Assembly: GCA_963580455.1 (NCBI GenBank)
Contig: OY756960.1
Span: 6,200,001 to 6,264,000 of the forward strand
Origin: Euonymus europaeus
Lineage: Eukaryota; Streptophyta; Magnoliopsida; Celastrales; Celastraceae
Length of the DNA: 64,000 nucleotides
Reading direction: 5' to 3'
Part shown: one piece after another, positions 22,976 to 35,368 of the stretch
Layout: every line of letters begins with the position of its first letter
Numbering within the stretch: the first letter of the stretch is position 1
Position numbers and translations under genes: made by a program
The notes under the pieces: generated by a model
Database searches by the model: none
Told to the model about the DNA's origin: nothing
Seen by the model: the letters and a program-made list of their open reading frames with translations, nothing else

Positions 22976-23329
22976 TGACAGTAACAGAACTAAGCTACCA
23001 AAAGAGAGCCATGCACACACAGGTAACTTGATTTTTCACTAACACACACATAAAAACCCAATACACAGTTACAAGCCTTGATAGCTTGAGAACCAGATAT
23101 TATAAAACAAGCTTCTAGAAAAGCTTAATCTTACCTTACACTTGTCAACCTATAAACTGATCTAACTATGCTGACATGTCAAGAACAATTACACAGGAAT
23201 GACAAAAATTGAAATGACTAAATTAACCTCAACTTCTAACATTAACTACCTGATAATCATGCATGAAGTCATGCATATCTCCATTACCCACGTCAATCCC
23301 ATGAATTACTCATCTTGATCACTCCAACA
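22976..23329 (-). mobile_element. Ty1/copia LTR, single, between pol and gag
   Basis: On the minus strand it begins TGTTGGAGTGATC, directly after a polypurine tract (TTGAGGGGAA at 23339-23330), and ends TACTGTCA, directly before the PBS. Length is 354 bp. One LTR thus serves both as the 3' LTR of the pol fragment and as the 5' LTR of the gag fragment. A TTATAATAT stretch near 23095-23105 may be its TATA element. Confidence 0.85.
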
Positions 23330-25639
23330 TTCCCCTCAAGTTGGAGCATATAAATCAGTCATGTCGAACTTGTCTAGTGATCTATAGAAATCTCGTGTAC
23401 ACATAGCATGTGTTAACATATCAGCTAACTGCTCACTTGATTGAACCCGAGGAATTTCAATGGTCTTTTTAATCAACTTTTCTTTGATAAAATGTCAATC
23501 AACCTCCACATGTTTAGTCCTATCATGTTGCACAAGGTTATTGAAAATCTCAAGCATAGCTTGATTATCACAAAATAGCTTCATAGCTTTGCTTGGTGGA
23601 TAACCAATTTTAGTTAATAAAATTCTCAACCAAAGAAGTTCACATACACCTTTTGCCATACCTCTATACTCAGCTTCAGCTACTGACCGAGCTACAACAT
23701 TCTATTTTTTACTCTGCCAAGTAACTATATTTCCACCAACACAGGTGAAGTAGCTAGATGTTGAAGGTAACATCTATCAATTATATTGCCAGCTTAGTGT
23801 GCATCAGTATAGCCAACAATCCTTTCCCTGGTGCTCCCTTCAAGTAGCATACAATACGCATAACCACGACTAGATGATCTTCACTATGTGAGTGCATAAA
23901 CTGGCTAACTACACTCATAACATATACAATATCAGGCCGTGTATGAGAGAGATATATCAACCTTCCAACCAATCGCTGATACCTCTCCTTGTTGGTTTGA
24001 ACCTGATCAAGATAAATTGCTAGCCGATGATTCTGAACAATAAGCGTTTCAACCGGTGCACACCCCAACATTCCAGCTTCTTGAAACAAATCTAGCACAT
24101 ATTTTCTTTGAGAAAAACTAATCGCCTCATGAGACTGAGTCACCTCTATACCCAGGAAATACTTCAATGCTCCCAAATCTTCTAATTCAAATTCAATCGA
24201 CATAAAACTTTGTTTCTTAGCCATTTAATTCTTGTCATTACCTGTAATAACCATATAATCAACATATATGATTAGTAAGGTAACTTTATCTTCTTCGAGC
24301 TTAGTGAACAAAGTGTGATCTGAGTTGCCTCGTCATTCCCTCCATGAATCTACCAAACCATGCACGCGGAGACTGTTTCAAGCCATAGAGAGCTTTGAAT
24401 AGTCGACAAACCTTTCCTTGACTATTTGGTATCTCAATACTCGGTGGTAATGCCATGTAGACCTCTTCCTCCAGATCTCTATGTAAGAAAGTATTTTTTA
24501 AATCAAATTGCTTTAGTGGCCAGTTGTAATTCACTGCCAAAGACTGTATACTTGGATAGTGTTCATCTTTGCAACTGGAGCAAAGGGATCATGATAATCC
24601 ACACCATAGGTCTGCGTATAGCCTTCGCCACAAGGCGAGATTTGTATCCATCAATAGTTCCATCAATATTATGTTTGATTGTGTATACCCATCGATAGCC
24701 CACGAGCATCGTCTCACTCTGTTGTGGAATAATTTTCCATGTTTGGTTCCTTTGCAAAGCTTCTATTTCCACATTCATGGCTTCTCTCCAATGGGGATTT
24801 GGCAAAGCTTCTTCAATTGTGCTAGGAATTTTAACACTTTCCATCTGATTAATAAAATCACATACTGGAGGAGAAAGTAGATGAGCAGAAACATAGCTTG
24901 CACTGGCATAATTTACATCTCCTCCTGGTGAATATCGTGATGGTGATACTCCCCCGTTAGATATTTCAACTGTGTCTTCTCTGGCATCTCCAGCCCTATC
25001 ATTTTCTTCCACTTTCTCTTGAATAGGTGCATTACTAGTCTCATTCTCATATGTCTCATGTGACTCGATAGCTTCTATAAGATCCAAACCCACTATTGTT
25101 TTTTCAGATATAGCACCACTGATTGTCACATCCACATCAAAGCATTTTAATATATCCTCATTCTCCCCCTGACGAGCAATAGTGGCTCCGTTAGAAAAAT
25201 AGAATTTTGCCTCAACAAAAGTGACATCCATGGAGATATACCACCAATATGACAAAGGATGATAACATCGATATCGTTTTTGGCATGGTGAAAAACCAAT
25301 AAAGACACATTGAAGAGCACACAGGTCAAGTTTTGAACAGTAGGCCTTTGGTAAATGAACATAAGCCATATAGCCAAACACTCGCAGAGCAAGTGTAAGG
25401 TGTGATGGTAATGTAACAAAGGAGAACAAACTTTCTAGAGGGGTTGCAAAATCAAGAACTCGAGATGGCAAACGATTAAGGAGATATACCGAGTATTGAA
25501 TTGCTTTAGCCCATAAATACTGTGGTACATGACCACCAATTAGGAGTGCGCGAGTCGTCAAAAGGTAAAGCATTTTGTTTGACTGACGTTCCATACAAAT
25601 TTTTGTCAGCATTCGGTGCATTGGTATCAGTAAGAACAA
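23330..25639 (-). pseudogene. Ty1/copia pol: integrase C-terminus, reverse transcriptase, RNase H (5'-truncated)
   Basis: On the minus strand the fragment starts inside integrase (LLIGGHVPQYLWAKAIQYSVYL, LNRLPSRVL, then the copia-type VFGYMAYVHLP and LDLCALQCVFIGFS). It continues with a linker and RT (PHWREAMNVEIEAL, GYRWVYTIKHNIDGTI, then after a frame change near 24650 LKQFDLKNTFLH and KALYGLKQSPRAWF). The catalytic YVDD box reads YVDY and is followed by a stop near 24226. RT then goes on with LGALKYFLGIEV and TRPDIVYVMSVVSQFMHS. The RNase H part near 23790-23560 is full of stops. The final DFYRSLDKFDMTDLYAPT ends with TGA at 23336-23338. It is not functional. Gag, protease and the integrase N-terminus are missing upstream. 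Confidence 0.87.
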
Positions 25640-25831
25640 CTACTTTTGTCAGTAATAATATTTTTTTGACTGACAATAATTGGTCAAAAAGTTAAAGCAT
25701 TTGTTTGACTGACATTCCGTACAAATCTCTGTCAGTATTCAGTGCATTGCTATCAGTAAGAACAACTACTTTTGTTAGTAATAATATTTTTTTGACTGAC
25801 AACAATTGGTCAAAAAGCTAAAACATTTGTA
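25557..25831. repeat. 126-bp tandem duplication rich in GACTGAC / GTCAGT
   Basis: Two full units and a short third start at about 25557, 25683 and 25809. Each has GTTTGACTGAC, ATACAAAT..TGTCAG, CAGTAAGAACAACTACTTTTG and TTTTTTTGACTGACAA. The units differ at a few sites. The array forms the right boundary of the copia pol fragment, whose first codons at 25639 lie inside it. Confidence 0.85.
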
Positions 25832-28357
25832 CCATGTATGTATTTTCACATATATGGAAAAGACAAGACAATCATATCTGGCAAGGTTAAACCGTTTCAA
25901 CATATATGTGAAAATTGTAAAATCATTCTAGTGCTTTATGTGTTTGACAATGATCATGGCAGAAAAAGAAAAAGAAAAAGAAAAAGAAATGACAAGAAAA
26001 AAGTGAATCCCAATAAAACAAGTGGCATCTTCAATTGTGTGTCTTGGACAAAACTGTATGTGTAGTTGTGGGTTCCATCTCCTCTTGGTTTAGTATTTTC
26101 CTGTTGCTTTAGTACTTTCGTTAGGTTTTTTATTGACATCATTTTGTTTTGTGTGAGACAACTTTCTGGTAGCTCCGGCAGTAATTAGATTGATTTTATG
26201 AGGCCATGTTATACAGACAGCTCCATTACATTTTGTTCCTTGGTTTGTCTCACCGATTTACTATTTGCACACATGGATTTTATTTCTCAAAATGTCAATT
26301 TCAACTGTGTTGTGATTTGTTCTTTGAAACACGTGTGGGTTGACCTTGGTATTGTTACTTCTTTCGCACAACTCTTGGAACTCCCAACTTTTGTGCAGAG
26401 CCCATGTCGAGATCTTTTCAATTTTGCACCAAATCCGTCTCATCTAATTTCTGCACACTATGTTGATGCTCCGGATGAGTGTTGTGGGTTATTTATCATG
26501 GTTTGTTGAAATAGGTGTGCTTAGCAAACTCTTCCCGACTGTTGAATGGTAATGTTTTTCGTTCCGCTTGCATGTCAGTTCTCTGCACTTTGAATTACTT
26601 TTTTCGATGTTCTTTTAGCATTAAGAGCTTCAGCGAGGTGTTGTACTTTTTTCATCTACCTGCTTGGTGTTCTCTTATGGTTGTGTTATATCTTTTGTGA
26701 CTTTTGATTGTGTTTGCATTGTATGATTTTCGATTATGTCTATGATTCCCTACTTTTTCCTCATTGTGAGTGTCATTCTGTATGTTGCTATGTTTTTAGT
26801 TCATTTGTTGTGGGTGTTTTTTGTCATGTCTCTGGTTAGTACTGCTTTTTGTGCTCATTCTTCGTTCACTTAATGTCTCTGCTGTGTTTACTAGCTTTGT
26901 AGGTGCAGAAGTGGAACCAACTTATGATTGTAATCAATTTTGCTACAGAAGGAATATAAATTATAAAGAGGGCAAGAAAGTGGAGATAAATAGTTAAAAT
27001 AGAATACAATACAGTATGGCCAATACCATCTGTCATGAGAAATTAGTTGCGAGCACACAGACAGAAAAAAGACGAAGAACAAAGAAAAAGAACATGAACA
27101 TTCTTTGTTAAGATAAATCAGATGATGACATGATAAAATAGGTATAAAGTATAAACTGAATTATTTATTATTATAAACAACTATTGAAAATACCTTGGCT
27201 CAGCTCTTGCCTTGCTGTATGTAGTTGTTGTTCCAAAGCAAAGTTTGATAACATCAAACAATCCCATTCCTACAAGAGGACATGTAAAACTACTTTATTA
27301 AGCAATAAAATGATAAAATCCAAGAATACTAGAGCAAGTATATTATAACTGAAGTTTGATCAACTCTACAGTATTAACACATGGCAAACTAAGTAGAGCC
27401 AAAAAGAGTCTTTCTGACCGTTGTTCTCACAACGTCTCTCTCCTCTGTCTCTCACTCACCAACCTCTACTCTCCTTTCCAACTGAGCTGCAGTTCATGCT
27501 TATTAACTTTATTACTCTCATAGATAAACCAACCAGACCCAGTTATCTCATTGACAAAAAAATTCTTTACTATGAATTTTCAATTCTTAATTTTTGGCTT
27601 CAAATTTCAAGCTTTATCTTGATGTCTGATGCGTGGTTTTGTTATGTCTATTTTCCCTTCTCACCTGTATTTCTGTTTGTTTCTTCTTCCCTGCAAGTTT
27701 TAATTTTTAGAATCGGTGTTAAATTTATTTTGTACAGTCTTATTTTACTTTTTTTATTGGGTGTTTATTCATTGCTTTGCTCATATCAGTTTTGTAAAAT
27801 TGATTTATGATCATTCAAGCTAGCTCTAACTGTAGGAGTTGATGTGCTGCATAATTTCATCTTCAATTGGAATATGTTTCTTGCATGGATTCGAATTAGG
27901 CTTACATTCCATGAGAGTTGCAGGTTTCACCTTCTGATTAGTGTAAAGAAAATTATTTTGCCTGCTTTATACTTTCATGATTTCTTGTTTCCTTCCATGG
28001 TGTCACGGAAAACTTCATGGAGGGAGTTTAGAAGAATCTTCATTTCTTTCTGCAATTTTGCAAAGCGTGAAATGTTATGACTTGAAATTTTAATAAAGAA
28101 TCTAAATGTAGAAATTATCTTCTTCTATGATATATTGAATAAAGCTGCTATGAGATTTAATTTTTTTAGGAAATAATTTTATGTTTTGATTTTGTTTTCT
28201 TTGATAGTTTCTTATCTAGAGCTGCAGTTGGTAAACTTTTGTGAAACAATTTCGGAAATCCTTATGAATCTGAGAGATCCAATAGCGCATTCGTGGGACT
28301 TCGGTTTTGATTCTAGCTTGAAAAAAATTTAGGCTGAAATATAAGGGGAAAAAGTAA
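25832..28357. other. Unassigned region upstream of the DUF630/DUF632 gene
   Basis: No protein is recognisable. A perfect 15-bp inverted repeat lies at 25843-25916 and a (GAAAAA)n stretch at 25963-25988. From about 27421 to 28350 the DNA has a CT-rich, leader-like beginning and T-rich intron-like sequence, consistent with promoter, 5' UTR and a 5' UTR intron of the gene starting at 28358. That role is inferred from position only. Confidence 0.4.
25843..25916. repeat. Perfect 15-bp inverted repeat
   Basis: ATTTTCACATATATG at 25843-25857 is the exact reverse complement of CATATATGTGAAAAT at 25902-25916, with a 44-nt loop. It could be the ends of a very small transposon relic or a stem-loop. No function is evident. 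Confidence 0.7.
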
Positions 28358-28660
28358 ATGGGATGCTCTGCATCAAAGCTAGATGATGAAGAGGCAGTTC
28401 AGGTTTGTAAAGATCGTAATCAAATCATTAAGCAAGCTGAATTACTTGAGATCAGGTGGGAATTCAACTGTTTCAGTTGAGGAAAGACCTCAGTCACCAG
28501 AGATTGTCCGAGTGGCGTCCTACTCACCAGTGCATCAGTTTGGGGTTGATAGTTTTTTCTCAATGCAAACCCCACTAATGAGTTCTTCATTTTTCTCTTA
28601 CTCCCCCAACAATCAGCCAAACATCCCTCCTCCTTCACCTCAAAATTTCCAATGGGACTT
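28358..28660 (+). pseudogene. DUF630/DUF632 (NRG2/APSR1-type) gene, 5' part
   Basis: The start reads MGCSASKLDDEEAVQVCKDR, the hallmark N-terminus of the plant DUF630 family, with Gly2 and Cys3 as likely lipidation sites. About 20 codons on, the frame runs to a stop, while in the next frame the family's proline-rich linker is recognisable: YLRSGGN, VSVEERPQSPEIVRV, SFFSYSPNNQPNIPPPSP and QWDF. A segment of the DUF630 domain between these is missing, which shifts the frame near 28430-28450. At 28660 the gene is interrupted by the LTR of Tat copy B. Family members act in nitrate or phosphate signalling at the plasma membrane or nucleus. This copy cannot make a normal product. Confidence 0.82.
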
Positions 28661-29212
28661 TGATATTACAAAAATACCCCCACCAGTGGTGCTGCCACGT
28701 CATATATGGCCCAAGGACTTGTCAAGCTTACCAGGCAGTCTCCTCGGTAAGCGTGTTACCTGCTGGGCCTACCAAGGTGAAAAACAGCTGGGTACGGTCC
28801 ACAATCATAATTGGAAGACCCACTTCAACAGTGATTCTTAATCCTATATAAAGCTCCGCAAGTCAGGTATTATCCAACTTTAATCACAATTTGAATACTG
28901 GCTAACTGAGAGCTCTAGTCCGAGGAGCTTGCCTGATTAAATACCAACTGACTTGAGCGTCGGAGCGCCAATGCCAGAGGACTACCTCTGGTGCGGCCTT
29001 TAGCTCACCTTCGTTCATTGTGCTCAGCTACAGGGGTGCTTGGTTGATCAACTCCTAGGAAGGACCTGCCACCATAGAAGATTGTCTGGTAGCTACTTGA
29101 CTGCCCGGCTGTTCGGCTTCTAGGAAGGATCTTCATCCTCGATATCTGTGCATGACAGCAAGTCTGACCAACTGATCGTCTTCTCGGTAGTGACACCTTT
29201 TTGACTTCATCA
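28661..29212 (+). mobile_element. 5' LTR of Tat copy B
   Basis: It begins TGATATTACAAAAATAC and ends TTTTTGACTTCATCA, 552 bp. A TATATAAA box lies at 28845-28852. It is alignable with the LTR of copy A (602 bp) apart from small gaps. The host gene coding sequence runs up to its first base. Confidence 0.9.
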
Positions 29213-29213
29213 G

Positions 29214-29233
29214 TTTGGCGCCGTCTGTGGGAA
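29214..29233 (+). other. Primer binding site of Tat copy B
   Basis: TTTGGCGCCGTCTGTGGGAA starts one base after the LTR. The TGGCGCC...GTGGGAA form is typical of Tat/Athila-type elements. I do not assign the tRNA. Confidence 0.75.
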
Positions 29234-29256
29234 CGACTAAGTTCCATCTTCTTACA

Positions 29257-32200
29257 ATGGTTAGACCTCAAAGAACCAACGTGAATGATCCTGAGACATC
29301 TCATGCCCATCATCTGGTAGACGATGCCGGGCAACAACACCAAGATCATGGGAATCCTGCAAGGCATGAGGTACCCTCGGGTGCTCCTCAAGTCCAAGGA
29401 GGAGGAAACGTCCAGGCACCACCACAGAAAGCCGCTGGTCCTCCTATCAGTGCTGCACGGTTTAATCAACTTTGTCAACAAGTGCAGCTCCTCACTGAAA
29501 TGATGATGGCTAACTAGCAAGCCCCACCTTGGACTACTGAGAGGAACGAGGATGATGGGAACTCTGGTTCTCTGGATTCTAGGAGCAAGAAGAGGGATGA
29601 GAACCGAGAAGGAAACTCCAATACCAATAGGAACACTTATTACTCCCACATCAATGATGATGTCAATAAGCACCTTCAAGAGGTAGACCGCAAGCTTGCA
29701 GCCCTGCAGGGACGCGATATCATTGATGAAATATGGGATAGTTCCATGACCCCACTGTCCAGGGATATCCTTGAGACAGACATACCTCGTGACTTCAGGC
29801 TGCCCAACCTGGAGCAATATGATGGAAAGAAAGATCCCTATGACCATGTCATGGGATACAAGTCCATGATGGAGTGTCGAGGGGCCTCAGATGCGGTGTT
29901 GTGCAAGGCCTTCCCCTCTACACTTATTGGACCTGCTCGGACTTGGTTCATCAACCTTCCTAGGCACATCATTTATAGCTTTCAGGACCTATCCAGGAAG
30001 TTCAGTCTCCGATTTGCAAGTGCTAGGAAGCCCAAAACCACCAACCAAGACTTGATGGTGATTGAACACGAGAAGGGAGAACCATTTCGTGACTTTATTG
30101 GAAGATTCAACCAGATGTGCCTGGAGATCCCAGATGTACAAATTGCTGTAGCAAATGCTGCTCTGATTAGGACAGTTCATCATGAGCAGTTCTGCAATTC
30201 CTTGTGCACTGATGCACCCCAGTCCATGGACGAACTCCTTGCAAGGACTGAGAAATACATCAAGGCGACTGATTCACTGAAGTCTTCTCGGTTTGCAACA
30301 CGAACCTCTCCTGATAAGGCAAGAGGCTCTGGTGAGAGGGGCCGCCCAGGAGGGATGGGAGGTAGCCGACCAGGCAGTGACAAGAGGCCGGGAAGAGAAG
30401 ACAACAGGCGAAGAGACCAGTCGTCCAGGAAGTTTCAAACTGATCCGCCACCTGGTCGTTTTAATAATTACACTCCACTAAATGCTTCCCCGAGAACAGT
30501 GCTGAATGAAATAGTGGCCCAGAACTTGGTCAAATGGCCAAGGGAGATTAAGACTCCTCTAGAGAGGAGGAGGTTTTCAGACAAGTATTGTAGGTTCCAT
30601 AAGGACCGTGGACACGATACTGATGATTGCCAGCAGTTGAAAGATGAAATTGAGGTCTTGATAAGAAGAGGACGCCTCAAGAAGTATACTGCAAATAGAG
30701 AAGAGAAGCGAAGGAGAGATAATAAAGAAGATGATGACCGTAGAAGGCCACGAAGAAGGGAGGACTCTCCTCCATATAAGAAAGGCACGGCAGGAACAAT
30801 TGACTTCTGTGGTGTCATTATTGGAGGGTTCGCAGCAGGCGGAGAAAGCACATCAGCTACGAGAGCATATGCTCGCCTTGTTGAGCACCCAACCAAGGAA
30901 AAAAGGACCAAAAGAGAAGAGGAGGTTATCACATTCTCAGAGAAAGATGAGGAAGGTGTTCAAGTCCCTCACGATGATGCCTTGGTAATTGATGCAGTGA
31001 TCGCCAACTTCAACGTCTTAAAAAATTTGGTAGATAACGGGAGTGCAGCAGACATCCTGTTCTACCACACCTTCAAGGTTAAGAAGCTTTTGGAGGATAG
31101 GCTAAAGCCAACCTCAGTACCCTTGTACGGGTTCACGGGAGAGTCAGTCATACCAAAAGGAATGATAACCCTCCCTGTCACATTGGGAACACATCCCAAG
31201 ACAGTGATGCACATGGTGGACATGTTGGTAGTTGATGTGAAGGCTTCACACAATGCCATCATAGGAAGACCACTACTTCACAAAGTAAGAGCTGTTGTCT
31301 CAACCTACTGTTTGAAGATGAAGTTCCCCACCTCGAGGGGAGTCGGTGAAGTAAAAGGAAATCAGAAGGCCTCCCGGAGTACCTACTTCACTGAACTCAA
31401 AGAAAGGAAGAAAAAAAAGGTCTCAGTAGGCAGCCTAGATATGAGGGCGGAAGAGCCGGTATTCAAACCCACTCCAGTAGAGAAACTCAAGAAAGTTGAG
31501 GTCATGGCTGGCTCAGGAAGAAACTTCCATGTAGGTTCTCAACTTGGGGAAGGAATGGCTAAGGAGATCACTGAACTACTCTTAGCAAGTGTAGGTACCT
31601 TTGCATGGAGTGCTGATGAGATGCCCGGCATAAGTGCTGAGGTGATAACACATCGACTGAGCATCATACCTGGTGCCAGACCAGTTAAGCAAAAGAGAAG
31701 AAACTTTGCTCCTGATCGCCAAGAAGCGATCAAGGAAGAGGTAAGGAAGCTGATGGATGCCGACTTCATCAGAGAAGTCCAATACCCTGAATGGCTAGCC
31801 AATGTTGTCATGGTAAGGAAAGCCAATGGAAAATGGAGGATGTGTGTTGATTTCACCGACCTGAATAAATCTTGTCCTAAGGATAGCTATCCACTATCAA
31901 AGATTGATCAACTGGTAGATGCCACCTCAGGACATCAGCTCCTCACCTTCTTGGATGTCTATTCGGGTTACCATCAGATAAAAATGCATCCCGAAGACCA
32001 AGAAGGAACCTCTTTCATCACCCCTGAGGGGACATATTGTTATAGGTCATGCCATTCGGATTAAAGAATTCAGGAGCCACCTACCAGAGGTTGGTGAACC
32101 ATATTTTCAGAGATCATATAGGAAAGTCCTTGGACGCTTATGTGGATGATATGGTGGTAAAGAGCAAGAAAGCTGAAGACCACCCTGCCGACCTGCGCAA

Positions 32201-34689
32201 GGTCTTTCATACCCTTGATCGGTTTGGAATGAAGCTTAACCCAGAAAAGTGTGCATTTGGAGTGGCATCCGGGAAGTTCATTGGCTTCCTGGTAACCAGT
32301 AGGGGTATTGAGATGAATCCCGAAAAAGTGGAAGCGATCCTGCAAATGGAGCCACCCACGAATGCCAAAGAAGTTCAAAAGCTGACCGGCCGAGCAGCAT
32401 CACTAGGGAGATTCCTTGCTCGGTCCGGAGACAAGTGCAGACCATTTTTCCAGGCGTTAAAAAAGGCCAAGGAATTCGTATGGACACCTGAGTGTCAAAC
32501 TGCCTTTGAAAATCTTAAAGATTATCTAGGCCAGCCTCCTCTACTGACTTGTCCAAGAGAAGGTGAAGTCTTATACCTCTACCTAGCAGTATCACAACAT
32601 GCGGTAAGCGCAGTGCTGGTAAGTGAGGTGGACAAAGTGCAAAGACCTGTGTATTACATAAGTAGGGTGATGGTCAGTGCAGAGACAAGGTATTCCCATG
32701 CCGAGAAGCTGGCCCTGTCGCTGATAGTGGCAGCAAGGAAGCTAAAACCTTACTTCCAAGCACACTCGATAATTGTCTTGACTGACCAGCCACTAAAACA
32801 AGTCCTCCAAAAGCCAGACACTTCAGGGAGATTAGTGAAGTGGGCTATTGAATTGGGAGAGTTTGACATCAAGTATCAACCAAGGAAGGCTATGAAGGCA
32901 CAGGCCTTAGCTGATTTTATAATTGAATGCTACAGAGAGCCCAACCAGGACAATGTCACCACTGCACTTCAACAATGGCAATTGTTTGTGGATGGATCAT
33001 CCAACTAGGAAGGTAGTGGTGCTGGCATTCTCCTGCTCGGCCCGGGGGGCATGACCATAGCACATTCCTTGCGATTCAACTTTAAAGCCTCAAACAATGA
33101 GGTAGAGTATGAGGCTGTACTGGCTGGACTACGCCTTGCTGAGCAGCTGGAAGTTAAAAATTTGATCGTTCATAGTGACTCACAGCTTGTCACCGAGCAG
33201 ATCAAAGGAGAATATGAAGCAAGAGGACCAAGTATGATTAAGTACTTGGCAAAAGTACAGGAATTGATGGAAAGAATACCAAAGGTGGAGGTTAGGCAGA
33301 TACCTAGAGGGGAAAACTCAAGAGCCGACATGCTAGCACGGTTGGCGTCCGCCTCCTCAGTACAGGTACCCACTTCAGTTCAAGTGGAGATACTCCCGCA
33401 AAAAAGTATTGAAGTGCAAACTCTGATGGCGGATATTGATGTCGGTCATGAGCCGAGTTGGAAGGATCCGATCAAGAAATACTTGGAGGATGGAAGTTTG
33501 CCTGAAGATCGCAACCAAGCAAAAAGCCTCCGAAAAAGAGCAGCTCGATATACCCTGATCCAGGGAGAGTTGTATCGAAGATCGTTCACTCTGCCATATC
33601 TGAAGTGTCTAGCACCCATAGATGCGGACTATGCACTCCGAGAAGTGCATGAGGGGATATGTGGAAGCCACATAGGATCCAGGACCTTAAGTCATAAGGT
33701 GCTGAGATGTGGGTACTATTGGCCTACTATGATGAATGATGCCAAGAAGCTCGTGCAAAAGTGTGATAAGTGTCAAAGGCACTCAAACGTACCCAGGGTA
33801 CCTTCCTCTGACATTATTCCTATGCAAAACCCTTGTCCATTTGCACAATGGGGCATGGATCTCCTTGGACCATTCGTCCAGACAGTAGGGCAGAGGCAAA
33901 ACCTTATTGTGGCTGTTGACTATTTCACTAAATGGATAGAGGTAGAGCCATTGGCGACTATCTCGGAACAGAAGGTGATGGACTTTGTATGGAGAACTAT
34001 TGTCTGCAGGTATGGCTTGCCACAAGCCCTAGTGGTGGACAATGAAAGACAATTTGGTAGCAGAAAGATGCACAAGTTCTGTGAAGACCTTAGCATTGAC
34101 CTAAGGATTACTTCTGTAGCACACCCCCAAGCAAATGGACAGGCAGAGGTGACAAACCGGACTATCCTTGAAGGACTGAAGACAAGGCTGGATTCAGCAA
34201 AGGGGAGATGGGTTGAAGAACTACCTAGTGTGCTGTGGTCATACCGCACTACACCCCGGACATCAACAGGTGAGACTCCATTCTCCCTCTCATGTGGAAC
34301 CGAGGTAGTTATCCCAGTCGAAATTGGAGTCCCTTCACTGAGGACCACCAACTTCGAAGAAACAATGAATGACGAGCTACTACTAAACAACCTCGATCTC
34401 CTAGAAGAAACAATGGGAGAATGCAAGGATCCGGACTGCTGCATATAAACAGAGAACAGCTCGATACCACAACAAACGAGTAAAGAGGAGAAAGTTCTCT
34501 GTTGGAGACCTTGTCTTAAGAAAGGTAGTTGCCACAGGAAAGCATCCAGGTAAGCTAGGTGAAACTTGGGAAGGACCCTACCTAGTTGTGAAGATCTTGA
34601 AAGAAGGCACATACAAAATCGAAGATCCAGAGAGACCCGGGGATATGAGACCCTGGAATGTGGATAACCTTCGAAGATACTATGTATGA
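29257..34689 (+). pseudogene. Tat gag-pol polyprotein (copy B), four disabling changes
   Basis: Translation starts MVRPQRTNVND at 29257. Gag includes FRLPNLEQYDGKKDP and ARTWFINLP, and a zinc-knuckle-like CRFHKDRGHDTDDC near 30594. Protease has LVDNGSAADILFY (31028). RT has WRMCVDFTDLNKSCPKDSYP, FLDVYSGYHQI and YVDDMVV. RNase H has an AETRYSHAEK-type segment (32678). A second, archaeal-type RNase H follows: FVDGSSN, NNEVEYEAVLAGL, HSDSQLV, SRADMLARLA (32986-33350). Integrase has the HHCC finger (CGSHIGS to CDKCQRH) and DD35E segments GMDLLGPF, VVDNERQF and QANGQAEV. The frame is broken by TAG at about 29515, a frameshift near 32045, TAG at 33006-33008 and a 1-nt insertion near 34411. The pol tail ends LRRYYV with TGA at 34687-34689. 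All key catalytic residues are otherwise present. Confidence 0.93.
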
Positions 34690-34937
34690 TGCCTCTATTG
34701 TAACATATGATGTTTCTATTTTATGTATTTGTTTTCCAGTTTGAAACATGCATGAATGAATAAAAGCTCAGGTCTCTTTCCCAAAATAAAGCATCACAGT
34801 GCAGGAGAAGGCTTGACCTGAACAACATGCAAACTTAACCAAAAAATTGGCAAAGTATCAATGCCATACCGACCAACATCACAAGATGACAAGACTTACA
34901 CAAATTTCCCAAAGAGAGGAAATGAAGATACTACAAG

Positions 34938-35269
34938 CCTGGTCTGCCTACCGACCAGGATAGTATCTGCACAACACTGAAGACTTGAGACCCCAATAAA
35001 GAGGGTCCAAGAGCCACAGTCGGCGTACCGGCCAGGATGGCATCCCAGATTTCAAGATATTCCTTAAAGGAAGAAAAAGCTTTGAAGATCATGGTCGGCA
35101 TACCGACGAGGCGATCAAACATATAGATTTTGATCCTGAAAGAAAGAAGATACTCAAACCCTGGTAGGCCTACCGACCAGGGTAGTATCTGCATCCTCTG
35201 AGAAACTTGAGGATATTTGAGACTTAAAGTTCTAAAAATGAAAGAAGACTGGTCGGCTTACCGACCAGA
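34938..35269. repeat. Palindrome array in Tat copy B 3' region
   Basis: Five imperfect inverted repeats lie near 34938-34959, 35014-35036, 35090-35112, 35159-35181 and 35248-35269, with arms like CCTGGTCGG and CCGACCAGG. Several show changes in one arm (GGTCTG, CAGTCGG, GACGAGG, GGTAGG), so the stems are now imperfect. Spacing is 70 to 90 bp. Confidence 0.85.
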
Positions 35270-35368
35270 AAGGCATGACCTTCAAAGAGGAAAAAAAAAA
35301 GACAAGCTTATGATGTGAATTACCGAGCAGTCACAAATGCTGATTTCATTGAAGTTCTAATAAGTACA

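Noticed and set aside
24569..24880. Plus-strand frame opposite copia RT
   Set aside because: Shadow of the minus-strand RT, with no own motifs.
25963..26065. Lys/Arg-rich peptide
   Set aside because: Generated by a (GAAAAA)n stretch.
26198..28080. Plus-strand hydrophobic frames upstream of the DUF630 gene (such as 26198-26509 and 27421-27810)
   Set aside because: Composition is that of T-rich intron or leader DNA. No motif, no family resemblance and no supporting splice pattern.
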